Below, piece after piece: positions 1-6,290 of a stretch of 6,948 bases of DNA. Below the pieces are notes generated by a model. The model searched no databases. It worked only from the letters and a program-made list of their open reading frames with translations, and was not told the origin of the DNA. Position numbers and translations under genes: made by a program. Origin of the DNA: Clostridia bacterium (GTDB lineage Bacteria > Bacillota_A > Clostridia > Oscillospirales > CAG-272); NCBI GenBank assembly GCA_017652965.1, contig JAGBZZ010000091.1, positions 1 to 6,948 of the forward strand, in the 5' to 3' direction. Every line of letters begins with the position of its first letter. The stretch's first letter is position 1.

Positions 1-25
1 CCGCATGGGGCTAAAGCCCACAGCG

Positions 26-47
26 CTTTTGCGGCACACCGCAAAAG
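26..47. repeat. 9-bp inverted repeat with CACA loop
   Basis: CTTTTGCGG (26-34) and CCGCAAAAG (39-47) are perfect complements around a 4-base loop. The same 9-base word occurs at 6604-6612 and, inverted, at 6919-6927, so it is part of a recurring intergenic repeat vocabulary. No U-tract follows on either strand, so a terminator is unlikely. Confidence 0.6.
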
Positions 48-251
48 TTCGACTCACCTGCGGTTCGCGGGGTAATGACACGGGACGGGTTTTTGCCGAG
101 TAGGGCAGGGGCGGCGGATTTAGTCGGGGAACGTGCGCCTCGTCTGCCACATAGGACGCTCGCGCGCTCGCTATTCCGTCGCTACGCTCCTTACACCGTG
201 CGTAGGGGCATAGCCCCGTCCTTCAACTCCTTGTGGCGAGGACTTCGCTTC

Positions 252-280
252 GAGAAAACGCCGCACCGTGGCGTTTTCTC
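252..280. repeat. 11-bp perfect inverted repeat
   Basis: GAGAAAACGCC (252-262) pairs perfectly with GGCGTTTTCTC (270-280) around a 7-base loop. It lies beyond the terminator of the minus-strand gene that ends at 368. Only TTTG follows on the plus strand, and no T-run follows on the minus strand. It is more likely part of an intergenic repeat than a true terminator, although a weak plus-strand terminator is possible. Confidence 0.55.
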
Positions 281-299
281 TTTGCTCACCCATGATACG

Positions 300-322
300 A
301 AAAAAACCACCCACGGGGTGGC
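300..322 (-). terminator. Rho-independent terminator of the DUF2752 gene
   Basis: Read on the minus strand, CCACCC pairs with GGGTGG around a 3-base loop (316-321 with 307-312) and is followed at once by seven Ts (complement of A300-A306). It starts about 46 bases after the stop codon of the minus-strand gene at 368. The stem is short but GC-rich and the U-tract is uninterrupted. Confidence 0.75.
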
Positions 323-367
323 TTTCGGCATATAGAGAGGGGGTATTCCGGGCTTAGGCACATTTCT

Positions 368-793
368 TCATAAAAAATCGCCAATAAGATCTATACCGCA
401 GAAAAGAAGAATATTACGCACAAGGAAAAAGACCAGAAAAAGTGCGGCCACCGCAAAAAAAGGCCATTTTTTTACCTTTTTTAACGAAAGCTCCTCCCCG
501 CGTAAGGAGACCAAAAGAAAGGAGATCTCATAGTAAAGCACAAGAGAGATAAGAAGAAATATCCCCGGGTGATAGCGGCATGCGGCCGCAAGATCAAGCC
601 GCAGGAGGGCGTGCGAGGCACGGGTGATGCCGCAGGTCACGCAGTAGATCCCAAGCGTATGCAAGGGGCAGATCAGAAACGCATCAAAAAGCGAAAAAGA
701 GTCCAAAAAAAGAAAAATGGCAAGAGATGAGACAAGAAAAAGATTCGTGAATAGGTATTTTAAAAAGGGATGCCCCTTTGTAAAAATCTTCAT
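368..793 (-). CDS. DUF2752 family small membrane protein
   Basis: A 141-residue hydrophobic protein with the DUF2752 signature: CP near residues 42-43, then a CxxCG-I-TRA core (C51, C54, G55, T57, R58) and LAAAxRYHP near 68-76. The family usually reads CPxCGxTRA; here Pro is replaced by Val (CVTCG). Membrane segments are likely at about 14-30, 77-97 and 111-130, with a charged Glu/Lys stretch between the last two. Function of the family is unknown; the paired Cys residues suggest a metal or redox role, which is only inference. I chose the ATG at 793 because GGGAGTGAG sits about 10 bases upstream; an in-frame TTG at 814 would lie upstream of that site. It is transcribed divergently from a DUF4190-like membrane protein gene through overlapping promoters. 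Confidence 0.85.
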   Translation of the reverse strand: MKIFTKGHPFLKYLFTNLFLVSSLAIFLFLDSFSLFDAFLICPLHTLGIYCVTCGITRASHALLRLDLAAACRYHPGIFLLISLVLYYEISFLLVSLRGEELSLKKVKKWPFFAVAALFLVFFLVRNILLFCGIDLIGDFL

Positions 794-808
794 TTTTTTC
801 TCACTCCC

Positions 809-837
809 TTGCAATTGTGTGCCGGATATGCTATAGT
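809..837 (+). promoter_or_regulatory. Promoter of the DUF4190-like gene (plus)
   Basis: TTGCAA (809-814), a 17-base spacer and TATAGT (832-837) predict a start near 844. That leaves a leader of about 40 bases before the ATG at 886 and makes the upstream in-frame ATG at 847 an unlikely start. TATACT at 841-846 is a better -10 hexamer but has no -35 at good spacing. Confidence 0.65.
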
Positions 838-838
838 A

Positions 839-867
839 ATTATACTATGACAAAAAAGACCCGTCAA
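839..867 (-). promoter_or_regulatory. Promoter of the DUF2752 gene (minus)
   Basis: On the minus strand TTGACG (867-862), a 17-base spacer and TATAAT (844-839) form a near-consensus sigma-70/SigA promoter. The predicted start is near 832, giving a leader of about 39 bases before the ATG at 793. Its -10 box lies next to that of the opposing plus-strand promoter. Confidence 0.75.
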
Positions 868-885
868 GAGAAAGTGAGGACTTTT

Positions 886-1305
886 ATGAGCGATTTCTAC
901 GAAGAGGAAAAAAAGGCCGAGGCCGAAAAGGAAAAAAAGGAAAAGGAAAGCTATTTTCAATTTGATGAAAAGGCCGCCGCCGAGGAGGCAACGCAGGTGC
1001 CCCCTGCCCCGCGCTCGGATAGCTTGTCTATCACGGCCCTGGTTCTGTCGATCGTATCGGTGTTTTGCTGTTGTGGGATAACCGCTATCCCCGCCCTGAT
1101 CTGTGCGATCATTGACCGCAAAAAGCGCGGCAGCTTCAATGCCTATAGCCTGATCGCCTTGATCGTTTCTATCATCTCTATTTTCATTTCTCTGATTGGC
1201 TTTATCACTTACATGATCGCGATCGTGGCCGCAATGGCAGAGATGGAGGGCGGCGGCGGATACGATCCTTATATCCTGCTTCCCATCCTGAACGGAAGAA
1301 TGTAA
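886..1305 (+). CDS. DUF4190-like two-helix membrane protein
   Basis: A 139-residue protein with a very charged N-terminus (Glu/Lys-rich, residues 5-34, possibly coiled coil), a Pro-rich linker (39-43) and two long hydrophobic segments at about 47-77 and 86-118. These are joined by a basic turn (DRKKRG, 77-82), then a Gly-rich GGGG tail. The layout and the LSITALVLSIVSVF / NAYSLIALIVSIISIF pair resemble DUF4190-type proteins, whose function is unknown. CCC (61-63) sits inside the first helix. The start at 886 is favoured by GAGGA five bases upstream; an in-frame ATG at 847 would fall almost on the predicted transcription start. Divergent from a DUF2752 gene. The two may share a membrane role, but this is inference from position only. 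Confidence 0.75.
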   Translation: MSDFYEEEKKAEAEKEKKEKESYFQFDEKAAAEEATQVPPAPRSDSLSITALVLSIVSVFCCCGITAIPALICAIIDRKKRGSFNAYSLIALIVSIISIFISLIGFITYMIAIVAAMAEMEGGGGYDPYILLPILNGRM

Positions 1306-1315
1306 AAATAAAAAG

Positions 1316-1349
1316 GGAGATACACTGCAAACAGTATATCTCCTTTTTT
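1316..1349. terminator. Bidirectional terminator between convergent genes
   Basis: GGAGATACACTG (1316-1327) pairs with CAGTATATCTCC (1332-1343) around a CAAA loop, with one mismatch. Six Ts follow on the plus strand (1344-1349) and an A-rich run (1304-1314) precedes the stem, giving a T-run on the minus strand. It therefore serves the plus gene ending at 1305 and, on the minus strand, the HD-domain gene ending at 1357. Confidence 0.9.
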
Positions 1350-1356
1350 GTTTGCC

Positions 1357-2016
1357 TTAAAGAAGGATCTGATCGTTAATAACCAGAGAAAATCTTATGC
1401 CAAGGCGGCCTGCGGCACGCTTGCAAAGAAGCATCCGCTCAAGGAAGATCTCAAAATAGGAAAGCACAGAGCTGATCGCCGTGTCGATCGTCAGAGAAAG
1501 AGTCACGCGGGTGCGCTCTCTGTCCACCAAAAGAGAGGAGGAAATGACAGAGTAGTTCACACGGTCGTGAATATCAAAGCTCATCATGTCCGAGTTGCGC
1601 ACACGGCTGCGGCGCACGTCGGATTTATCGGCAAGGATCAGGGCGGCCGTAATATCGCTGACGGCATCCCCCTCGCCCTCGTCATGGTTGCCGATGGCGG
1701 TCATCACTGTGGCAACCTCCTCGGGGGACATCCCCCGCTCACCGAGAAGCCGAAAGGCCATCAGTGCCCCGCTTTGCGAGTGCCCCACACGGTTGACGGC
1801 GTTGCCGATATCGTGCAGGTGCGCGGCGATCCTGGCAAGCTCCACCGTGCGGGCGGGTGCCCCCAGTGCCTCTAGGATCTCCCCGGCGCGCTTGGCCACA
1901 AGCCCAACGTGGGCAAAGCTATGCTCGGTGTAGCCAAGGGCGGAAAGAGAGGCATCGGCCATTTTTATATAGGTGGATATCTCCTCATCCTCAAAAAGCT
2001 CACGGTAGGTGATCAT
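1357..2016 (-). CDS. HD-domain phosphohydrolase-like protein
   Basis: A 219-residue soluble protein with a recognisable HD metal-dependent phosphohydrolase fold. The likely metal ligands are H36 (in HSFAHVGLV), the doublet H68-D69 in AAHLHDIGN, and D130 in ALILADKSD. Extra histidines at H79 (VGHSQSG) and H111 (GNHDEGEG) match positions often used in HDIG-type proteins. Residues beyond about 150 carry no motif I recognise. Substrates of the superfamily are phosphomonoesters, nucleotides or cyclic nucleotides; nothing here decides between them. No sensory domain is attached. It is the second gene of an operon, 9 bases after the glycosidase-like gene, with AAGGAGG overlapping that gene's stop codon. 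A bidirectional terminator follows directly. Confidence 0.85.
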   Translation of the reverse strand: MITYRELFEDEEISTYIKMADASLSALGYTEHSFAHVGLVAKRAGEILEALGAPARTVELARIAAHLHDIGNAVNRVGHSQSGALMAFRLLGERGMSPEEVATVMTAIGNHDEGEGDAVSDITAALILADKSDVRRSRVRNSDMMSFDIHDRVNYSVISSSLLVDRERTRVTLSLTIDTAISSVLSYFEIFLERMLLCKRAAGRLGIRFSLVINDQILL

Positions 2017-2028
2017 AAGCCCTCCTTA
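2017..2028 (-). promoter_or_regulatory. RBS overlapping the upstream stop codon
   Basis: On the minus strand the glycosidase-like gene stops with TAA (2028-2026), and the bases TAAGGAGGG contain both that stop and the full Shine-Dalgarno of the HD gene starting at 2016. Ribosomes ending on the first gene sit on this site, so the two are probably translationally coupled. Confidence 0.85.
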
Positions 2029-4041
2029 GTGGGCCACCGTGCTAAGGTACAGCACGCCGCCCCTTTCTGTTTTTTTCACGGCCACGGCCGCCCCCTCGGC
2101 ATATAGCCACTTGGGCATGACAAGGGTCGCCGTGCGCAGGCTACTGCCCTTCTCCTTACTGAGGCGGATCGAGACAAAGCGCCCCCCGCGGATGCGCCCG
2201 TCTACCCGCCCGCCGATCGGCAGGGAGAAGAAAAATTCGCCGTCTGTGGCCTCGTCCTGGTCAAGCCCAAAGGCCACGTACAGGTGGGGGGTAGCGCCTA
2301 CGGTACGGGTAGAAGCCAGCGAAAGATAAAGCCCCTCAAGAAAAACGGCACACGTCTCGACGGCACCCTCTGCCGCGTCTGTCGGCAAAAAGCCGAAGCA
2401 GTCTGCCATCCCGGCCACGCGGGAAAGCGGGGCAATGGCACTGGTGTGGATGGCGGCATAGGCCGCGCCGAGAAGGGCAAGATGATAGGCAGGGGAGGAA
2501 AGCGAAAGGGTCGCCGCCGCGGCAAGGGTGGTCCTACGCAGGATCTCGCCGTCAAGCGGCAGGTCATAAAAGGCAAGATACAGGGGCGCAAGCCCGGGCG
2601 CTTCCGCGTCCTCCTCTAAGGTATAGACCCCACCCGAAACGGGAAGAGAGGTAAGGATGTCTCTTGCCGCCGCCCTTGCGGCCTTGGCCATCTCCTTTTC
2701 GGCCGACAGGCGGTCTGCCATGGCGGCAAAGGCGGAAAGCGCCGCCGCCACCGCGCAGGAGGTCAAAAAGGGTCGGGTCGGGCGTGCGGTATCCGAAAGC
2801 GGGTCGGGTGCTACCACGTAGGCACCCCCCTCCGCCATCTTAACGGCGTGAGAAAAGAGATGTGTCACCGCGCTTTTTGCCACGGGGAAGGCCCGCTCAC
2901 GCAAAAAGGCGCGATCCTCGGTAAAGAGATAGTAGCGGTAAAAGGAAAGGACAGCATCCGCCGTCTGGATCACGCGGCTGCGCCGCCCGTCTGCGGGCAG
3001 AAGCTCCCAGCCGCTGCGGTCGGTATAGTAAGGATAGCTTGCTCCGGGAACCCCCACCCCGCCAAAGCGCGCCTCGGCGATCGGCAGGAGCTTATAAAGC
3101 GATTGCAGGATAGCCTCGGCCTCCCGGCGGTGGCCGCCGTGCAAAAGGGCACACACGACCCGCAGATCCACCGACGGCGCCTGGCCAAAGGGGGCATGGG
3201 GATGATCCGGCCGCAGGGGCGAGCCGCCACGGCGGGCAAAGCACCGCAAAAGGTAGGCGGCGCCGTCTGCCGCAAGGGCAAGAGAGGGGTCCTTCGGGCG
3301 GAATTCGTTCTCTGCCCAATAGTCTCTCCAGGCGGCAATGTGTGAATTAAACAGGCGATTTTCCCCTGTTTTGTAAACATAACTACGCATTTCGTCCATG
3401 CGGGAGCGGCACACGTCACCCAGCCGATTTTCACTGTCGGCAAAGAAAAGGCAAAGGGTCAGGCTTTCGTTTTTGGAGACCGTGCCGGAAAGGACACCGC
3501 CTCTGTCCCGCGCCTCGATACGGACAGGATCGGGCGAGAAAAGGCAAAGCTTTTCCTGCCCTGCGGTAAGCGGCCTTTCCCCCACCAGCATATCCCCGTT
3601 GACGGTAAAGCGCATGGGGCTGTCCGAGGGGCTCTTTAAGGTGTAGGAAAGCAGCACGTCCCCGGGGGCATTTACCCGCTTTTGGATCAGCAGCATCGGC
3701 TTATCGGCAAGGGCGCAGGCGCGCATCTCCACCGTGATGCCGTCGGCATACCGGCAAACAGAGGAGAAGATCGCCTCGTCGGTCGAAAATTCGGTACTGA
3801 CAGAAAGGGGCGCAAGCGTCCTTCCAAGATACGAAACCGTCGGGATCAGCCAGCCGTACGAAAAGATCGGTGCGGCACCCGTGGGGGCGAAAAGACGGTA
3901 AAGCGCCGAGGCGGGCAGCCCGGGCGGCGTGGGCAGAGAGGGGGTAATGCCTCCCTCGGCATCCATCGGAAACAAAAGGTCTCCGTTGCCGAGAAGCGGG
4001 GCATAGCAGTGGGCGGGGTCATCCCGATATTGATGTCTCAT
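2026..4041 (-). CDS. Six-hairpin glycosidase-like protein (GH95/GH65-type fold)
   Basis: A 671-residue protein without a signal peptide, so probably cytosolic. Features in order: an N-terminal APLLGNGDLLF (14-24) like the GNG motif that opens GH95-type proteins; a beta-rich domain to about 225; HIAAWRDYW (234-242), the H-x-x-x-W linker common in six-hairpin glycosidases; then an Ala-rich helical toroid. Within the toroid YYLFTEDRAFLRERAFPVAKSA (370-391) closely follows the Y-x-x-TgDxxFLrexxYP motif of these families. About residues 600-671 form a C-terminal beta domain. The loop APDPLSDT (411-418) occupies the place where GH95 enzymes usually carry PSxSPEN with the proposed acid Glu; no Glu is present here. 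Family, substrate and activity are therefore uncertain. The ATG at 4041 has AAAGGAGA upstream. First gene of an operon with the HD protein. Confidence 0.6.
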   Translation of the reverse strand: MRHQYRDDPAHCYAPLLGNGDLLFPMDAEGGITPSLPTPPGLPASALYRLFAPTGAAPIFSYGWLIPTVSYLGRTLAPLSVSTEFSTDEAIFSSVCRYADGITVEMRACALADKPMLLIQKRVNAPGDVLLSYTLKSPSDSPMRFTVNGDMLVGERPLTAGQEKLCLFSPDPVRIEARDRGGVLSGTVSKNESLTLCLFFADSENRLGDVCRSRMDEMRSYVYKTGENRLFNSHIAAWRDYWAENEFRPKDPSLALAADGAAYLLRCFARRGGSPLRPDHPHAPFGQAPSVDLRVVCALLHGGHRREAEAILQSLYKLLPIAEARFGGVGVPGASYPYYTDRSGWELLPADGRRSRVIQTADAVLSFYRYYLFTEDRAFLRERAFPVAKSAVTHLFSHAVKMAEGGAYVVAPDPLSDTARPTRPFLTSCAVAAALSAFAAMADRLSAEKEMAKAARAAARDILTSLPVSGGVYTLEEDAEAPGLAPLYLAFYDLPLDGEILRRTTLAAAATLSLSSPAYHLALLGAAYAAIHTSAIAPLSRVAGMADCFGFLPTDAAEGAVETCAVFLEGLYLSLASTRTVGATPHLYVAFGLDQDEATDGEFFFSLPIGGRVDGRIRGGRFVSIRLSKEKGSSLRTATLVMPKWLYAEGAAVAVKKTERGGVLYLSTVAH

Positions 4042-4085
4042 GGCAGTCTCCTTTCGGTAAGATCGCTTTGGTATTATGTGTATAT

Positions 4086-4114
4086 AGTATAACGGAAACC
4101 CCCCTTTTTTTCAA
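4086..4114 (-). promoter_or_regulatory. Promoter of the glycosidase-HD operon (minus)
   Basis: On the minus strand TTGAAA (4114-4109), a 17-base spacer and TATACT (4091-4086) predict a start near 4079 and a leader of about 38 bases before the ATG at 4041. Confidence 0.75.
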
Positions 4115-4217
4115 GCATCCGTACAGAAAAAGAGGAAAAATTTTTATACTTTCGGGCAAAAGCACGAAAAATCAAAAGAATTGCACGGTAAAAGGGGAAA
4201 AATTAAAAGAATAGGGG

Positions 4218-4229
4218 TTGAAATTTCAA
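4218..4229. promoter_or_regulatory. 12-bp palindrome over a -35 box, candidate operator
   Basis: TTGAAATTTCAA is a perfect 12-base palindrome whose left half is the -35 hexamer of the plus-strand promoter. A dimeric repressor bound here would block that promoter. The site is AT-rich, so a chance palindrome is possible. No regulator gene lies in the window. Confidence 0.4.
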
Positions 4230-4246
4230 AAAATGTGCGATACAAT
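4218..4246 (+). promoter_or_regulatory. Promoter of the isomerase-oxidoreductase operon (plus)
   Basis: TTGAAA (4218-4223), a 17-base spacer and TACAAT (4241-4246) predict a start near 4253, 44 bases before the ATG at 4297. The roughly 100 bases upstream (4115-4217) are very A-rich, which could aid RNA polymerase binding. It fires away from the minus-strand promoter at 4086-4114. Confidence 0.75.
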
Positions 4247-4252
4247 AAAGAT

Positions 4253-4269
4253 GCCCCCTTTTGTGGGGC
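4253..4269 (+). other. 5'-end hairpin of the plus-strand operon mRNA
   Basis: GCCCC (4253-4257) pairs with GGGGC (4265-4269) around a 7-base loop, right at the predicted transcription start. A GC stem at the extreme 5' end would protect the mRNA from 5'-dependent decay. It lies 13 bases before the GAAAAGGAGA ribosome binding region and does not hide it. Confidence 0.45.
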
Positions 4270-4296
4270 TTCATATTACAGAAAAGGAGAATTGCG

Positions 4297-5070
4297 ATGT
4301 TTCCTGTTGCTATACAGCTTTACGGTATGCGCCGTGAGCTTGCCGCCGATTTTGAGGGTACCCTCAAAAAGATTGCCGAGATGGGCTATCAGGGCGTAGA
4401 GTTTGCAGGCCTTTGCGACCATAGCTACGAGGAGGTCAAGGAGATCTGTGCCCGTGTTGGCCTTGTTCCCGTTTCCGGCCACGTGCAGGTCCGCTTTATC
4501 GAGGCCGACCCTGCCATCCCCGCAGGCTATGCTACCCTGGGTACAAAGTACCTCGCCATCCCCGGCCATCAGTGGGGGGACGATAAGGACTTTGCCACCT
4601 CGATGGCCCGCTTCCGTGCGGCTTGTGAGGCCGTCCGTGCCACCGGCAGCCGTATGCACTATCATAACCATGCCAACGAGATCTACTGCAAGATCGGGGA
4701 TAAGTATCAGCTTGACGCGATCTTTGACGAGATCCCTGCCGACCTTCTCGGCTGTGAGTTTGACGTGGGCTGGCTGACCGTGGCGGGTGAGGACCCTGCC
4801 GAGTGGATCCGCCGCTACGCCGGCCGTGTGCCGATGCTGCACATGAAGGATTTCTACTTTGCCGAGCCCGGTAAGGCCGCAGGCAAGAACCCCGCCGACC
4901 TTGCCGACGCGACGCTTGGCCGTGGCCGCCTTAACGTGCCCGCCGTCCTGGAGGCCGCCAAGACCTCGGGTGTGGAGTGGCTGATCGTCGAATTTGACGA
5001 GCCCGAGGCCGGCATGACCGCCTTCGAGTGCGCCAAGGAGTCCTACGATTACCTCGCGTCCCTGCTTTAA
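4297..5070 (+). CDS. Sugar phosphate isomerase/epimerase (AP endonuclease 2-type TIM barrel)
   Basis: A 257-residue protein of the Xylose isomerase-like TIM barrel family (PF01261). Visible barrel signatures are IAEMGYQGVEFAGL (26-39), MHYHNHANE (120-128), CEFDVGWLTVAGEDP (153-167), VPMLHMKDF (178-186) and WLIVEFDEP (228-236). Divalent-metal ligands of this family are probably supplied by residues such as E128, D156, H182 and E232. Members isomerise or epimerise keto-sugars, inositol derivatives or sugar phosphates; the substrate cannot be told here. No signal peptide, so cytosolic. The ATG at 4297 follows AAAAGGAGA by six bases. It leads an operon with a Gfo/Idh/MocA oxidoreductase, a pairing typical of inositol and unusual sugar catabolism. 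Codons are strongly biased to AAG, GAG and C-ending forms, suggesting high expression. Confidence 0.88.
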   Translation: MFPVAIQLYGMRRELAADFEGTLKKIAEMGYQGVEFAGLCDHSYEEVKEICARVGLVPVSGHVQVRFIEADPAIPAGYATLGTKYLAIPGHQWGDDKDFATSMARFRAACEAVRATGSRMHYHNHANEIYCKIGDKYQLDAIFDEIPADLLGCEFDVGWLTVAGEDPAEWIRRYAGRVPMLHMKDFYFAEPGKAAGKNPADLADATLGRGRLNVPAVLEAAKTSGVEWLIVEFDEPEAGMTAFECAKESYDYLASLL

Positions 5071-5077
5071 TAAAATT

Positions 5078-5090
5078 GGTGAATATCACC
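5078..5090. other. Intercistronic short inverted repeat
   Basis: GGTGA-ATA-TCACC lies in the 43-base gap between the two plus-strand genes. It has no T-run behind it, so it is not a terminator. It could be a small mRNA hairpin or chance; support is weak. Confidence 0.3.
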
Positions 5091-5113
5091 TGTAAACAGA
5101 AAGGAAAGATATC

Positions 5114-6259
5114 ATGGCAGATAATCTGAATACCTTCTCCTATGAGGAGACCAAGGCCGTAGACGCCTCCAAAAAGTTCCGCTACGGTGTGATCGGTACC
5201 GGCTGGATCGCCGAGTATCATATGCGCGCTCTTCTGAAGCAGCCCGACGTTGAGGTTGTGGCGGTTGCCGACCTCGTTCCCGGTAAGGCCGAGGCATTTC
5301 TGAAGAAGTTCGATATCCCGAACCCCGTCAACGTATACCCCGACCACCTCTCGATGCTGAAGGCCGAGAAGCTGGACGGCGTCAGCGTTTGCACCTACAA
5401 CGCCACCCATGCCGAGTGCACCATCGATGCCCTGGAGCATGGCGTCAGCGTTCTGCTTGAAAAGCCCATGACGGTTACCCTTGACGAGGCCGTGGCCATC
5501 TGCCGCGCCGAGAAGAAGAGCGGTAAGATCGTCTCTGTCGGCTTCCAGCCCCGTTTTGACGAGAACATGAAGATGATCAAGAAGATCGTCGAGAGCGGTG
5601 AGCTTGGCGAGATCTACTACATCCAGACGGGTGGCGGCCGCCGCCGCGGTATCCCCACCCCCTTCGGCACCTCCTTCATTGAGAAGAAGACGGCCGGCAT
5701 CGGTGCCCTTGGTGACATCGGCTGCTACTCGCTTGATATGGTGCTCAACGCCATCGGCTATCCGAAGCCTCTGACCGTTTCGGGCTACAAGTCCGACTTC
5801 TTCGGCAAGAGCCCGCTCTACTCCAACAAGCCCGAGTATGCCGACATCTTCTCGGTGGATGACTTCGCCGCCGCGTTTGTCCGTCTTGAGGGCGGTATCA
5901 TCCTCGACTTCCGTATCGCTTGGGCGATGCACGTCGACACCCCCGGTGACACCATCATCTTCGGTAAGAAGGGCGCCCTGCGCATCCCCTCCACCGAGTG
6001 CTGGAACGGTACGGTCGGCGGTGCGATGACCATCTACCACGACGTGGCCGGCAAGCAGGTTACGACCACCGTGCCGATTCTGAAGACCCCCCACGATCTC
6101 TTCGACCTGAAGATCCGCTCCTTCGTGGATGCCGTCAAGGAAGGCACCCCCGCCCCCGTTCCCACCAGCCAGATCCTCTTCAACCAGGCCATCATCGACG
6201 GCATCGCCAAGTCCGCCGAGGCTGGCAAGGAGATCGAGGTTGTGATCCCCGAGATCTAA
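5114..6259 (+). CDS. Gfo/Idh/MocA family NAD(P)-dependent oxidoreductase
   Basis: A 381-residue protein with an N-terminal Rossmann fold: YGVIGTGWIAEYH (24-36) holds the GxGxxA-type dinucleotide loop, preceded by a 22-residue polar extension. LLEKPMT (114-120) carries the family EKP motif, with K117 the expected catalytic lysine. GALGDIGCYSLDM (197-209) is the second-domain motif, with D201 and Tyr205 where many dehydrogenases of this family have His; Tyr is also known there in glucose-fructose oxidoreductase-like members. The family oxidises or reduces sugars, inositols and related compounds with NAD(P). No Tat or Sec signal, so cytosolic. AAAGGAAAG precedes the ATG. It follows the TIM-barrel isomerase by 43 bases and shares its codon bias, so the two probably act on the same sugar. 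The substrate is not predictable. Confidence 0.9.
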   Translation: MADNLNTFSYEETKAVDASKKFRYGVIGTGWIAEYHMRALLKQPDVEVVAVADLVPGKAEAFLKKFDIPNPVNVYPDHLSMLKAEKLDGVSVCTYNATHAECTIDALEHGVSVLLEKPMTVTLDEAVAICRAEKKSGKIVSVGFQPRFDENMKMIKKIVESGELGEIYYIQTGGGRRRGIPTPFGTSFIEKKTAGIGALGDIGCYSLDMVLNAIGYPKPLTVSGYKSDFFGKSPLYSNKPEYADIFSVDDFAAAFVRLEGGIILDFRIAWAMHVDTPGDTIIFGKKGALRIPSTECWNGTVGGAMTIYHDVAGKQVTTTVPILKTPHDLFDLKIRSFVDAVKEGTPAPVPTSQILFNQAIIDGIAKSAEAGKEIEVVIPEI

Positions 6260-6290
6260 TCTCGCGGGCAGAAATTGTCCGACCGCAAAA

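Larger units (their letters stand above)
1..299. repeat. Repeat-rich non-coding region
   Basis: No credible gene is seen here. The only open frame (from an ATG at 75) has no ribosome binding site and a low-complexity Arg/Ser-rich translation. The stretch is instead a chain of short inverted repeats: GGGC/GCCC around 8-19, a 9-bp stem at 26-47, GGGGC-ATA-GCCCC at 205-217 and an 11-bp stem at 252-280. It shares exact words with the other end of the window: GTCGGGGAACGTGC at 123-136 recurs at 6477-6490, and GGGCAGGGGCG at 103-113 recurs at 6441-6451, in the same order and orientation. This suggests dispersed intergenic repeats of one family. Function is unknown. Confidence 0.6.

Noticed and set aside
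75..335. An 86-codon plus-strand frame
   Set aside because: No ribosome binding site, runs through several inverted repeats and the minus-strand terminator, and its sequence is explained by intergenic repeats.
847..885. Upstream start (ATG at 847) for the DUF4190-like gene
   Set aside because: It sits on the predicted transcription start with no ribosome binding site, whereas the ATG at 886 has GAGGA five bases upstream.
1348..1875. A 175-codon plus-strand frame
   Set aside because: Antisense to the HD-domain gene; begins at the terminator T-tract, has no ribosome binding site and a His/Lys/Gly-rich low-complexity product.
4058..4071. Possible CcpA (cre) site in the leader of the glycosidase operon
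   Set aside because: TAAGATCGCTTTGG departs from the TGWNANCGNTNWCA pattern at three fixed positions, including both edges.
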